NCBI GenBank assembly: GCA_964523575.1
Contig: CAZGAV010000006.1
Span: forward strand, 1 to 64,000
DNA length: 64,000 nucleotides
Source of the DNA: DAOUTW01 sp964523575
GTDB lineage: Bacteria > Zixibacteria > MSB-5A5 > GN15 > JAAZOE01
Reading direction: 5' to 3'
The first letter of the stretch is position 1. Each line of letters begins with the position of its first letter. A program made the translations under genes and the position numbers. Below are positions 9,519 to 18,547 of this stretch, in pieces. Under the pieces are notes generated by a model. The model worked only from the letters and a program-made list of their open reading frames with translations. It was not told the DNA's origin and did no database searches.

Positions 9519-9665
9519 GATGGCAATATACGAAAATATCCCCAAGGATACGACCGCAAAATATGACTATCCTGGGTCGAAGCGATTCACCGAAGAGGAT
9601 CAGCGTCCTTAACTGAATATAGATCGCCGATAATTCCGCGAAAGATCCAGAAGTTGGGGTTAATT

Positions 9666-10172
9666 CTATAACTCGCTATCGGTAGTAGTATCGGGCGGTA
9701 AATTCTGCTCAAAATCTGTTGCGGTCGTCCCACCGGGACGGATTTCCGGATGTCGGATTTCGCCCCCTTTGTTGGCGGCTCCGGCCAGCAGGACGCTGGT
9801 GATGATGGTGAATAAGAGCAGGGTGGCCAGGAACATACCCGACAAACTTCTCTGGGCACGATAGAGCAGGAGACTTCCGGCGGCAACCGCACCCAGCACA
9901 AGAATCGCGATTAAGGCCTGCTCGGCGGCTTCCAAATGAAGATGCACGGCCTCCGGTGAAATGTCCGGCCATCCGGCCATCATTTCCTCGGCCGCGCCGC
10001 CGGAGAGATAGACCGGGATAGTCAGGAGAGCGATAATGAATATCATCCAGAGGGAGGTTTTGATCATGGTTTTGTTGCGCCCGATGACGGCAATAAGCAT
10101 AAAGACCATAGCGAACATGATACCGGTGACCGGGATATGATTGACGATGAGATGAAAATGCGCCGCATTCAT
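9666..10172 (-). CDS. small polytopic membrane protein, DUF2231-like
   Basis: 168 residues with four likely membrane helices and an acidic, Thr-rich cytosolic or periplasmic tail. The start is ATG 10172 because GGAGGGGAG lies 8 bp upstream; a longer upstream frame lacks such a site. The N-terminus AAHFHLIVNHIPVTG puts three histidines at the start of helix 1, and HLHLEAAEQ adds two more between helices 2 and 3. This pattern recalls DUF2231-type proteins that can be associated with haem or metals, but I cannot name a function. It stands alone, preceded by the terminator of the crt gene and followed by the LysE gene 148 bp away. Confidence 0.7.
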   Translation of the reverse strand: MNAAHFHLIVNHIPVTGIMFAMVFMLIAVIGRNKTMIKTSLWMIFIIALLTIPVYLSGGAAEEMMAGWPDISPEAVHLHLEAAEQALIAILVLGAVAAGSLLLYRAQRSLSGMFLATLLLFTIITSVLLAGAANKGGEIRHPEIRPGGTTATDFEQNLPPDTTTDSEL

Positions 10173-10302
10173 GGAACCGTCTCCCCTCCAGCCAGCCTCC
10201 GGGAAATGTTTCAGACTATTAAGATACGCAATTTCGGCTCGGGGTTCAACCTGAAATCCGCCCCTGTTGTGCAATCGGCAAATCAGGCATGTAGCAATAA
10301 AG

Positions 10303-10330
10303 AACCCCGCCGATCCTTCGGCGGGGTTTT
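10303..10330 (-). terminator. strong intrinsic terminator after crt
   Basis: An 11-bp perfect stem, AACCCCGCCGA (10303-10313) and TCGGCGGGGTT (10318-10328), with loop TCCT. It is followed by T-rich sequence on the minus strand (TTCTTTATT) and TTTTAT on plus. It lies 98 bp past the stop of crt. Confidence 0.85.
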
Positions 10331-10427
10331 ATACTAATGGGTGAGCACTCCCCCTCCTCGTTCGCTTGAATGCGAAAAACTGCAAATCAAAGGAGACAGG
10401 CAGAAAGTCCAACTCCTGAACCTTTTA

Positions 10428-11207
10428 TCACTTATGCTCGAATTTGGGCGGGCGTTTATCCAGGAATGCCTTGAGCCCCTCGACCGCATCGGCATAACCG
10501 AAATTGTTGCCGAAAGAGACCTTTTCCAGATCGCATCCGGCCGACAAATTGACATCCAAACCGCGATTGATCAATTCCTTGGCCAATCTCAGCGACGGCG
10601 CACTCTTGGAGGCGATTTTGGCCGCCATTTCCATGGCCTTGTTCATCAGTTCTTCCGGCGGGTAAACCTGATCGACCAGCCCGATGCGATAGGCTTCGGC
10701 GGCCGAAACCATATCACCGGTGAAGATCAACTCCTTGGCCTTGCCGCGGCCCACCAGACGAGACAGTCTCTGCGTACCGCCGTATCCGGGGATAATACCA
10801 AGATTGACTTCGGGCTGGCCCATCTTGGCCTTTTCCGAGGCCAGACGGATATCGCAGGCCATAGCCATTTCGCATCCGCCGCCGAGCGCAAAGCCGTTGA
10901 CGGCCGCGATAATCGGGCAGGGGAAATTCTCGATGGTCTTCATCAGGTGCTGGCCGATCATGGCCAGCCGGGCCGCGCCGGCGACGTCCAGCTTGGAAAG
11001 TTCGCCGATATCGGCTCCGGCCACGAAGGCTTTGCCGGCTCCGGTGATCACGACGCAACGGAAATCACGCTCCATCCAGTTGGCAGAGAAGAAACTGTGC
11101 ATTTCCGAAATAACGGCGGCATTGAGGGCATTGAGCGCCTCTTCGCGTTTGATAGTGACCACGGCCACCGCATCTTTGATCTCGACCGTTATATTTTTGA
11201 AATCCAT
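10428..11207 (-). CDS. crt: enoyl-CoA hydratase (crotonase fold)
   Basis: 259 residues, the usual length. It hydrates short-chain trans-2-enoyl-CoA to 3-hydroxyacyl-CoA in the cytosol. The oxyanion-hole segments are clear: AFVAGADIGEL (about 60-70) and ALGGGCEMAMACD (108-119). Both catalytic glutamates are present, E113 in GGGCEMA and E133 in QPEVNLGIIPGYGGTQR, 20 residues apart as in the family. It follows the 3-hydroxyacyl-CoA dehydrogenase gene by 13 bp, so the two consecutive steps are co-expressed. Whether they serve fatty-acid oxidation or butyrate/PHB-type metabolism is not shown, since no acyl-CoA dehydrogenase or thiolase lies nearby. A strong terminator closes the operon. Confidence 0.93.
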   Translation of the reverse strand: MDFKNITVEIKDAVAVVTIKREEALNALNAAVISEMHSFFSANWMERDFRCVVITGAGKAFVAGADIGELSKLDVAGAARLAMIGQHLMKTIENFPCPIIAAVNGFALGGGCEMAMACDIRLASEKAKMGQPEVNLGIIPGYGGTQRLSRLVGRGKAKELIFTGDMVSAAEAYRIGLVDQVYPPEELMNKAMEMAAKIASKSAPSLRLAKELINRGLDVNLSAGCDLEKVSFGNNFGYADAVEGLKAFLDKRPPKFEHK

Positions 11208-11220
11208 AAACGCCTCGTTC

Positions 11221-12075
11221 CTATTTCTTAGTGTAATCGTAAAAGCCGCGGCCCGATTTTTTGCCTAGATATCCGGCCTTGACCATCCGGCGCAATAGCG
11301 GGGGCGCGGCATAATGCTTGTCCTTGTACTCCTCGAACATGATGTCGGCGATATGCAACATGGTATCGAGGCCGATAAAATCGTTGAGAGTCAGCGGCCC
11401 CATGGGATGGCCACAGCCCATCATCATGCCGCTGTCGATATCCTCGCGGCTGGCGGCTCCGCTTTCGAGCATCCGGATGGCATCGAGAAGATAAGGCACC
11501 AGAAGAGCGTTGACGATGAATCCCGGTCGGTCTTTGGCCATGACGACCGTCTTGCCGCAAGCTTCGGCGAATTCTTTAGCAGTGGCAATAGTCGCTTCGG
11601 AGGTATCCAGCGTCCGCACCAGTTCGCACAGCTTCATGATATTGACGGGATTGAAAAAATGCAGGCCGCAGAATTTATCGCGGCGATTGGTGGCCGCCGA
11701 CATATCGCCGACCGGAAGCGAAGAAGTATTGGTGGCCAGAATGGTTTCCAGTTTGCATACCTTATCGAGTTCCTTGAAAATTTTTACCTTTTCTTCCATA
11801 TTTTCGACAATGGCCTCGACGACCAGATCGCAGTCGGCCAGGTCGGCCAGATTGACGGTGCCGGTCAGATTGGCCATCGTTTTATCCTTGAAGGCCTGGT
11901 CGGCCTTGCCCTTTTCAATGGCTTTGTCGAGATTTTTTTCGATGCGGGCAAAGCCCTTCTTCCACAGTTCCTCGGTCACTTCGCGGGCAACCACCTTTAC
12001 TCCGGCCTGCGCGGCCACCTGGGCGATACCGCTCCCCATCTGTCCGCAACCTACGACTCCCAGTTTCCGGATCAT
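11221..12075 (-). CDS. hbd: 3-hydroxybutyryl-CoA dehydrogenase
   Basis: 284 residues, typical of the single-domain-pair short form. It oxidises (S)-3-hydroxyacyl-CoA with NAD, or runs in reverse. The N-terminal Rossmann fold shows GCGQMGSG (9-16). Catalytic residues are in place: S118 in NTSSLPV, H139 in GLHFFNPV and E151 in CELVRT. The C-terminal domain contains DRPGFIVNALL and GPLTLNDFIGLDT. It is first in the hbd-crt operon. AAGGAG lies 7 bp before the ATG. Upstream on the minus strand a TTGACA (plus 12157-12162) followed after 16 bp by TAATTT could be its promoter. Confidence 0.94.
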   Translation of the reverse strand: MIRKLGVVGCGQMGSGIAQVAAQAGVKVVAREVTEELWKKGFARIEKNLDKAIEKGKADQAFKDKTMANLTGTVNLADLADCDLVVEAIVENMEEKVKIFKELDKVCKLETILATNTSSLPVGDMSAATNRRDKFCGLHFFNPVNIMKLCELVRTLDTSEATIATAKEFAEACGKTVVMAKDRPGFIVNALLVPYLLDAIRMLESGAASREDIDSGMMMGCGHPMGPLTLNDFIGLDTMLHIADIMFEEYKDKHYAAPPLLRRMVKAGYLGKKSGRGFYDYTKK

Positions 12076-12199
12076 GATTGACTCCTTACCGTTATCTGTT
12101 ATAGAATTCCGTGTTGTCGGTTTGGCAGATTAGTAAATTAACAGATTGGCGGATGATGTCAAGAGGGGGAGCGATCAAAAAGTCCAAAGGGACCGAATT

Positions 12200-13024
12200 C
12201 TATCTCAATTTCTGGCACCGGGGACAAAAATGAGCCGAACGACTCCCAATTTTTTCGCGAACGACAACATGACCGCAATTCAGGCAGGGTTGGCCCTCAC
12301 GGCCATAAACCCGCAGATATTTTTGGTATCGTCCCGGCTGTCCATTGACTCCGGCAAAGGTGTCAACCGAGGTACCCATCATCCGAATGGCGTGGGCCAG
12401 AATTTCTTGTATGTGGCCATGCAGGGCACGCAGTTTGGCTCGCGATACCGTATCGGTCAGCTTTCGGGGATGAATTCTGGCGCGAAATAGTGACTCATCG
12501 GCGTAGATATTCCCGATGCCGACAATCAGCGATTGATCGAGTAGCGCCGGTTTGATCATCCGGCGGCGCGAACGTAAAAGGGTGACAAAGCCATCGGCGG
12601 ATATTTCGAGCGGTTCGGGGCCCAGTTCCACCAGCCCTTTTTGCTTCATAATCTCATCGGTCGGATAAATTCTCAGTCGCCCGAAACGGCGATAATCGTT
12701 GAAACGCAGGTTATAACTGTTTTCCGCCAGATGAAAGATCAGGTGATCGTGTTTGTCGACCGGCGTATCCGAAGGCAGGTAATAAAAATGTCCGGTCATT
12801 TTGAGATGCACCCAGAGAGTGTAGCCATCGGAAAGGTCGATCAGGATATTTTTCCCGCGCCGTCGAATACCGAGAATCTTTTGCCCCGTCAGCATAGCGG
12901 CGAATATTTTCTTTCCGGGATAAATTCGTTCGGCGTTGTTGATTTCCACGCCGGTGATGATGCGGCGGGCGATGGTCTGGCGTAATGAGCGCACCACCGT
13001 TTCGACTTCTGGCAGTTCCGGCAT
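12200..13024 (-). CDS. mutM: formamidopyrimidine-DNA glycosylase
   Basis: 274 residues from ATG 13024; the longer frame adds a 63-residue stretch of no recognisable kind. This base-excision enzyme removes 8-oxoguanine and ring-opened purines. MPELPEVE gives the catalytic P2 and E3 after Met removal, K58 follows in RRRGKNILIDL, and GIGNIYADE marks the helix-two-turn-helix. The zinc finger is complete: C247, C250, C267, C270 (CLNC...CPRC). It lies 79 bp downstream of the iscU-like gene on the same strand, though the two functions are not obviously linked. AGGAAAG immediately precedes the start. Confidence 0.95.
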   Translation of the reverse strand: MPELPEVETVVRSLRQTIARRIITGVEINNAERIYPGKKIFAAMLTGQKILGIRRRGKNILIDLSDGYTLWVHLKMTGHFYYLPSDTPVDKHDHLIFHLAENSYNLRFNDYRRFGRLRIYPTDEIMKQKGLVELGPEPLEISADGFVTLLRSRRRMIKPALLDQSLIVGIGNIYADESLFRARIHPRKLTDTVSRAKLRALHGHIQEILAHAIRMMGTSVDTFAGVNGQPGRYQKYLRVYGREGQPCLNCGHVVVREKIGSRSAHFCPRCQKLR

Positions 13025-13103
13025 CTTTCCTGTTTTCCGTTCCCTGGTGGTTGAAGCCTGCCGGTTTTCAGCGACAGGCCCTGAGTTTAAGATTCGTCCT
13101 GTC

Positions 13104-13469
13104 CTATTTCTTTTCGCGATAATTTTCGATGGCCGCCTTGAGGGCGTCAAGCGCCAGAACCGAACAATGCACCTTGAGGGCAGGCAGGCCGCCCAGCCCC
13201 TCCGAAATATCATGGCGGGTGTAAGCCAGCGCCTCGGTTATGGAACGCCCTTTGACCAATTCCGTCGTGTACGAACTGGAGGCGATGGCGGCGCCGCACC
13301 CGAAGGTTTTGAATTTGATGTCGGTGATGATCTCGTCCTTTACTTTGATAAACAGGGTCATGACATCACCGCAGGATGGGTTCCCGACCGTCCCGACGCC
13401 GTCGGCATCGGGCAAATCCCCGGCGTTACGCGGGTTCTGAAAATGATCCATGACGATTTCGTTATACAT
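13104..13469 (-). CDS. iscU: IscU/NifU-type Fe-S cluster scaffold protein
   Basis: 121 residues, matching the N-terminal scaffold domain. All three cluster-binding cysteines are present: C33 in GNPSCGD, C58 in KTFGCGAAIASSS, C102 in KVHCSVLALDAL. D35 next to the first cysteine is also conserved. It assembles [2Fe-2S] clusters from cysteine-desulfurase sulfur for transfer to apoproteins. No iscS gene adjoins it; other Fe-S carriers (NfuA-like and Mrp) are at 51.5-53.3 kb. The usual LPPVK-type chaperone motif appears as LPALK, a slight deviation. GGAGAA precedes the ATG at good spacing. Confidence 0.92.
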   Translation of the reverse strand: MYNEIVMDHFQNPRNAGDLPDADGVGTVGNPSCGDVMTLFIKVKDEIITDIKFKTFGCGAAIASSSYTTELVKGRSITEALAYTRHDISEGLGGLPALKVHCSVLALDALKAAIENYREKK

Positions 13470-13526
13470 CCAAATTCTCCGAGGCTATGCCCCTCTCCCC
13501 TTTTACGTTTCCCGGGACGGCTTCGC

Positions 13527-15305
13527 TTATTCCATTTTTAATATTCCGAAGGTTTTCGGATTGTAGTCGATCGGCACCTGCCAGTCGGCCGCTGTCCCCA
13601 GACGGGCCTGTTTGCGACGGAAATTCAATCCGATCTTTTTCCCGACTTTGCCGACGGTTCCCAATTGCCCCAATGGTATCGCGGCTTCGACAGTCCAGTA
13701 GTCGGGGCCGTGGATAGCCTTGATTTCATATTCGCCGTCCCAGTTGCGATCACCTTCCATATAGCCGTTGTCGTTTATGACCAGTTTTTGATCGAACACA
13801 TAGCCCAGCGGATTGATATAGATCTGGTAAGCGGTCGAGAGGTCGAGGTTGGGCTGGATAAAAAGGCCGATACAATCCTCAGTATAAATGGGCCCGTCAT
13901 GGTCCACGACCGAGGCTTGCAACGAATCCATGACCGCTTCCATGCATTTGGCGGCAACGTAGAGGTGATTATCATCATAGGCGTAATAGAAGGCCACGGG
14001 ATCGCCGGAAGCCGGGGTTCCATCATTGTTAAAGAATTTTGTCTGCGGGTCTTTCCATATCGGATCGGCAATATTGCCGTCTATCATGGGCGGCATCGCC
14101 GCCTTCGTACAGGCGATTGTGCGAGCGACGCGCATGGGCGTTTCGACGATGGCTTTCTTCCCCGCATCAAAATTGCAGTCAATCCTGGCCATTGGAACCG
14201 GATACAGAGAACCGGTGCAAACAGCCTGCAGTTCGATCGCCTGTTCGGCCCCGGGGGCCAGTTTGATGGGCGTCAGCGGCGGATTGACGGTCCAGTTATC
14301 CGGAACCTCCCAGCGGAGAGTATCATCCCATTCCTTATCTGGGGCATAATTATGGACATGGAGCGTAACCTGCCGGCCGCTTGGGCGCAAATCGGCGCCG
14401 ATTAATAATGGGTCGAAAACGGCCGAGGAAGTCACAATTTTGTCCACCAAATGCATATCATTCGCCGAGACCTCATCCCAGGGCAAAACAGCCCCGGCCT
14501 TTATCGGCGCGATATCAATGTCATCATCGCCGACGGTCACATAACAATAATGATACATCAAACCGGTCGGTCCCGGCACGGTTTCGGCTCCCGAACTTCC
14601 GACCCCGGTATATTTGATGCCGTTGTACGTGCCGGTGAAATACTGATGAAAATGCCCGGTGAAGACGGCATCGACGCCATAGGAACAGAACAGGGTATGC
14701 AAGGTATCCGGTTTGCCCTTGGCGGTGGTGTTGTACCAGTATGGTTTATGCATGAAGACGATTATGTGCGCAGAATTTTGAAATTGGTCGAGATCATCAT
14801 TGAGCCAGGCCAGTTGCGCCGCCGGCAAATCTTCGCTTTTCTCCCAGCGGCCGGTATCGAGGATCACAAAATGAATGCCGCAATAGTCGAATGAATAGTA
14901 TGGCTCTCCGATCTGATTGCGGAAGACCTGCTCCTGGGCGTTGGTCAGGATATCGTGATTGCCCGGCGTCAGATGAATCGGCATTGTCAATGGGGAGATC
15001 ACCTGTTTGTATTCCGCCCATTCGCTATCGAGCCGGCCGACGTCGTCGGTATAACCCTCGACCTGGTCCCCGACGGTCATCACCAGATCGGGCCGCAAAC
15101 GCTGAACTTCTTCGATGATTTGCCCATAGACACCCTGCCGATGCTCGCCGGTGCGATCGCCGACGACAATCATGCGGACCGGCGCCTGTCCCACTTCAGT
15201 CGCTCCAGCCATGGTCCCGAGCCAGAAGATCGCGAGCACCAGGCAAACCAGCCTGTCCTTCGATTCCCTCTTCCCTGATTTTCGCATAAGGCCTCGCTTT
15301 TTCAT
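13527..15305 (-). CDS. exported calcineurin-like phosphoesterase fused to a CBM9-like domain
   Basis: 592 residues. A signal anchor (hydrophobic residues 19-35) is followed by a metallophosphoesterase domain (about 42-270) with D50 in VVGDRTG, D80 in TVGDQVEG, N116-H117 in TPGNHDIL, the later MHKPYW, and GHFHQYF. The first motif is D-R-T rather than D-x-H. A linker region leads to a C-terminal beta-sandwich (about 385-592) with PPMIDGNIADPIW and DCIGLFIQPN, typical of CBM9/DOMON-like sugar or haem-binding modules at the ends of secreted proteins. The enzyme probably hydrolyses phosphomono- or diesters outside the cytoplasm while tethered to a glycan. An alternative start is ATG 15287. The neighbour (+57 bp) is iscU; no functional link is visible. 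Confidence 0.82.
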   Translation of the reverse strand: MKKRGLMRKSGKRESKDRLVCLVLAIFWLGTMAGATEVGQAPVRMIVVGDRTGEHRQGVYGQIIEEVQRLRPDLVMTVGDQVEGYTDDVGRLDSEWAEYKQVISPLTMPIHLTPGNHDILTNAQEQVFRNQIGEPYYSFDYCGIHFVILDTGRWEKSEDLPAAQLAWLNDDLDQFQNSAHIIVFMHKPYWYNTTAKGKPDTLHTLFCSYGVDAVFTGHFHQYFTGTYNGIKYTGVGSSGAETVPGPTGLMYHYCYVTVGDDDIDIAPIKAGAVLPWDEVSANDMHLVDKIVTSSAVFDPLLIGADLRPSGRQVTLHVHNYAPDKEWDDTLRWEVPDNWTVNPPLTPIKLAPGAEQAIELQAVCTGSLYPVPMARIDCNFDAGKKAIVETPMRVARTIACTKAAMPPMIDGNIADPIWKDPQTKFFNNDGTPASGDPVAFYYAYDDNHLYVAAKCMEAVMDSLQASVVDHDGPIYTEDCIGLFIQPNLDLSTAYQIYINPLGYVFDQKLVINDNGYMEGDRNWDGEYEIKAIHGPDYWTVEAAIPLGQLGTVGKVGKKIGLNFRRKQARLGTAADWQVPIDYNPKTFGILKME

Positions 15306-15423
15306 AATTAAAAGTCGAAGATTAGCGGTCTCTCTGCCGACCGGAAGCGAATATAATCAATTTTGAGACAATTTCAAAATAATTGAATTTCGACTCGGGG
15401 GGTATTGATTTCAAGTATGGAAT

Positions 15424-15453
15424 CGGGTCGAAACCACCGAGGGTTCCGACCCG
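15424..15453 (-). terminator. hairpin after the dockerin-tailed M1 peptidase
   Basis: CGGGTCG (15424-15430) pairs with CGACCCG (15447-15453) and the stem continues with AACC/GGTT after one mismatch. It begins 10 bp past the stop codon on the minus strand. No T run follows, so it may instead protect the mRNA 3' end. Confidence 0.45.
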
Positions 15454-15462
15454 AAAAAGATA

Positions 15463-17700
15463 TTAATCGACGCATCCCAATTGCGGGGGCGGACCGGAAT
15501 TGAAGGTAAAGGCGATCAGGTAAACGGCGTCGCCGACATTGACAGCGCAATCGGCGTTGGCGTCAGCCCAATTGGCTACGGCCGGAGCGGGACCGCTCTT
15601 GAAGACATAATTTATCAGATACACCACATCGCCGACATTGACTTCACCGTCAGTATTGACATCGCCGGGCCGCGGCGGCGTCGGATCGAAATAAATCGCA
15701 TAAGTCATGGTATCGGCATAACTGGCCGGATACAGCTCGTCGGTGGCCTCGATCGTAAACGAGACGTCGCCGGTGGCATAGGTGGTTCCGGTAATGACCC
15801 CGGTGATCGGGTTGAGGTCGAGGCCGGCGGGCCAATCCCCGGCTATGACCTTGATATCATGATCGTGCCCCGGGTAGCCGCCTTTGACTATGATCGAATC
15901 GTAGTAGGGCTGTCCCTGGACGCCATCAACGAGGCTGTCAGTGAGGATGCGAAGGCCATATTGCTCCCAGTTTTTCAGGCACAGCACCCAGTTATCGGGG
16001 TCTAGGTCGAGGCCTTTGGGCTGGTTGTCGGTATGAAAGAAATAATCCTGTTCGCGGGAGTCATTCTGGATAATGACGCCAATGATTTCGCCGGCATAGG
16101 TGATGAGGTTCAGGTCAAGAGGCATGACGAACACCTGCGGTATGCTGGTTTGGATCTGGCGTAGATGGACGTAGATATCCCAGCCACCGGAGGAGTTGGG
16201 TTCGGTGTAAAACGAATGCCGGTAATCCGGCTGGCAATATTGATAAATCCATTGCTGGAAGAAAACGCTCAGGTCCAACCCCGATACAGCCTCGCATACG
16301 GCCTGAAATTCCGGAGTCGTGGCGGTGCTGAATTCATACTCGGCCCGGTACTGGTGCAGGATATCAAAGAAGGTTTCATCACCGACAATATGTCTCAGCA
16401 TATGCAAGACCCAGGCTCCCTTGGAATAGACCCTCCAGCTGAAAATCCCCCAGGAATCGGTGGTATCCTCGACATAAATACTGTGGCCGGGTGCGCCCTC
16501 CAGATAGGTGGCGCCATCCATGTAATCATGATAAAGCGCAGCGCCGCCTACCGATTCATAATACAAACCTTCGCAGTAGGTAGCGAAACCCTCATTGAGC
16601 CATATATTGGGCCAGTCGCTGCAGGTGACCATATCGCCCCACCATTGGTGGGCGGCTTCATGAACGATGGTTTCCTGAGGTGTACCGTCGTTTATGAAGG
16701 TATTGGTCTGGTATTCCATGCCGTAAATGCCGGAATATGTGTGGCCGTATTTTTCGGAAATAAATGGATATTCGCCGAAAAGACCGGCGAACAAGTTCAG
16801 GGAGTAAGACGTCACCGATAACAAATCATGGGAGGAGGCCAACTGATCGGGGAAGACAAAATTATAAATCGGCATGGAATCGGTCGGCGAGTAATGATAA
16901 TAGTCATCCCAGCGGATGTAATTGCAAATGCCCAGGCAGACCAGATAGGTCGAAATCGGGAAATGGGAGCGCCAGTGAGTGGTGTGGGTGCCGTCGCCGT
17001 TATCGGTTTCGGAGGCAATCAGGCCGTTGCTTGAAACGACCAAACCGTCGGCAACGGTGACTTTTATGTCGATCGAATCGGCTTTGTCTTGCGGAATATC
17101 GTTGCAGGGCCACCACAAGCGGGAGCGGTAGGGTTCGGATTCATTGTAAATCATGGGACTTCCGCTATTGCTGTAAAAGACCAGACCCTCGGTGCCGTCA
17201 GGCAATGGCCCCGGTTGTCCGTGATAGACGACCGTGAAACCGAATTGGTCTGATGGCGTATGGAGGGCCCTAAGTTTGACCGTCACGAAATTACCCGTAT
17301 GAGCGAAATTCAGGAGACCGTCGGCGTCATAAACCGAATCCACCGTCAGGGCATGGTCAAGATCGATGACAACGCTGTCCAATTCAGCCACGGTCGGAAA
17401 ACCGTAAATTCCCACGGATCCATATATCACCTCATTGACTTCGTCGATACGCCAGTCGATGTCATAATAGGAAATATCATATTCCGGCCAGTTGGTAGTG
17501 GTTTCCGTCTCCAGAAGTTTTTCATAGGTCCGTTGACGATCCAGTTGCTGGGCTTTGGCATCCGCCAGCTTCTGAAGATGTTCCCGGGGCGAAAAGCTCA
17601 GATTGGATGGTTTCATGGGAACGGGAATCTCCTGGGCCAACGCCATCCCGGCCATAATCATAAAAACAAAAATAAAACAGAGAAGCATGCGGCTGTTCAT
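15463..17700 (-). CDS. exported M1-family metallopeptidase with C-terminal dockerin-like repeat
   Basis: 745 residues from ATG 17700, chosen because GAGGAGGT lies 8 bp upstream. A signal peptide (hydrophobic 5-20, ending ALA-QE) is followed by an M1 N-domain and a full zinc site: HEAAH (H347, E348, H351) in VHEAAHQWWGD and E370 in WLNEGFATY. After the catalytic domain an Ig-like segment (putative GLDLNPITGVITGT cadherin-like motif) precedes a tail with two Ca-binding-like half-repeats: GDVNTDGEVNVGD-VYLINYVF, then ADANADCAVNVGD-VYLIAF. The same tail is found on the proteins at 43943 and 59105. In cellulosomes dockerins bind cohesins; whether that holds here is unknown. It probably degrades extracellular peptides. 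Confidence 0.88.
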   Translation of the reverse strand: MNSRMLLCFIFVFMIMAGMALAQEIPVPMKPSNLSFSPREHLQKLADAKAQQLDRQRTYEKLLETETTTNWPEYDISYYDIDWRIDEVNEVIYGSVGIYGFPTVAELDSVVIDLDHALTVDSVYDADGLLNFAHTGNFVTVKLRALHTPSDQFGFTVVYHGQPGPLPDGTEGLVFYSNSGSPMIYNESEPYRSRLWWPCNDIPQDKADSIDIKVTVADGLVVSSNGLIASETDNGDGTHTTHWRSHFPISTYLVCLGICNYIRWDDYYHYSPTDSMPIYNFVFPDQLASSHDLLSVTSYSLNLFAGLFGEYPFISEKYGHTYSGIYGMEYQTNTFINDGTPQETIVHEAAHQWWGDMVTCSDWPNIWLNEGFATYCEGLYYESVGGAALYHDYMDGATYLEGAPGHSIYVEDTTDSWGIFSWRVYSKGAWVLHMLRHIVGDETFFDILHQYRAEYEFSTATTPEFQAVCEAVSGLDLSVFFQQWIYQYCQPDYRHSFYTEPNSSGGWDIYVHLRQIQTSIPQVFVMPLDLNLITYAGEIIGVIIQNDSREQDYFFHTDNQPKGLDLDPDNWVLCLKNWEQYGLRILTDSLVDGVQGQPYYDSIIVKGGYPGHDHDIKVIAGDWPAGLDLNPITGVITGTTYATGDVSFTIEATDELYPASYADTMTYAIYFDPTPPRPGDVNTDGEVNVGDVVYLINYVFKSGPAPAVANWADANADCAVNVGDAVYLIAFTFNSGPPPQLGCVD

Positions 17701-17837
17701 AATCGACGACCTCCTCAAAAACATCAACGCCAGTTAATACCTGTGAGGCAGGTATGGAGGAAACAGATGTAAAATTAACGTCGGCGGTTACTTTAATATA
17801 GGGTAAATAGTCGATTTATAAAACGATTATTTTATTA

Positions 17838-18398
17838 TCAGACCGGTTTTGACAGTATTACGGCCCGGTCGCGTTTTGAGGATGGATGGCTGAAAACTTC
17901 AAAGCCGGCGGCCACGGCGGCGGTCTCGGTCGCGGCGAAGTTTTCCTCCGAGGCGTGTTCCTTCGGCTCCAGGATATAAAATTTGGCGCCGGGTTTTAGA
18001 GCGGCATAAATTTCGGTCACGATATGGGCGGCGTCGGGAATCTCATGCACCACATGAAAAGCTGTGGCAAAATCGACGCTGGCCGTCAGGTCATCGATTT
18101 TGAGACTGATAGCACTGCAGACGCGGGTTTCGATTCGATCCAGGACTTTTGCTCGGCGCGCCCTCCGTTTCAGGCCCTTAATCATGCCCGGCTGAAGGTC
18201 AACGGCAATAACCTTGCCTTCCGGACCGACCAAACGGGCCATCGCCAGACTATAAAAGCCCATAGCGCAACCGGCATCAAGCACCGTCATGCCGGGCTTG
18301 ACGTAATCACCGAGAATTTTTTCGGGCTTTTCGGATAGACGCCTGAAAAAGGGCATCTCGAGGTAAGCCATCCATACCGGATAAACTCTTTCGGGCAT
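17838..18398 (-). CDS. class I SAM-dependent methyltransferase
   Basis: 186 residues. The SAM-binding loop VLDAGCAMGFYSLAMA (motif I, about 39-54) is followed by an acidic strand end VIAVDLQPGM, and later motif IV-like ATAFHVVHEIPD and post-motif LKPGAKFYILEPKEH. This is the standard Rossmann-like methyltransferase fold of a UbiE/ArsM-like small type. The substrate cannot be deduced. It is a single gene, with the M1 peptidase downstream and a 27-bp palindrome between it and the upstream DUF1761 gene. AAAGGG precedes the ATG. Confidence 0.85.
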   Translation of the reverse strand: MPERVYPVWMAYLEMPFFRRLSEKPEKILGDYVKPGMTVLDAGCAMGFYSLAMARLVGPEGKVIAVDLQPGMIKGLKRRARRAKVLDRIETRVCSAISLKIDDLTASVDFATAFHVVHEIPDAAHIVTEIYAALKPGAKFYILEPKEHASEENFAATETAAVAAGFEVFSHPSSKRDRAVILSKPV

Positions 18399-18475
18399 AT
18401 TGACCCTTTCTCATATTGATCGAAGCATGCACGGTTTTGCTTGTCTTATGATAATACGCCGGAAACAATTTAACG

Positions 18476-18502
18476 AAGGCAAAAGACGTCGTCTTTTGCC
18501 TT
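18476..18502. terminator. 27-bp palindromic hairpin between two minus-strand genes
   Basis: AAGGCAAAAGACG (18476-18488), one base, then its exact complement CGTCTTTTGCCTT (18490-18502). It sits 46 bp past the stop of the DUF1761 gene (minus) and 78 bp upstream of the methyltransferase start. It could terminate the former or be a dimeric operator for the latter. Confidence 0.5.
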
Positions 18503-18547
18503 ATCGATCAGGAGTAAATGTCGAGCATGCTTCCGGTAACGACTCGA

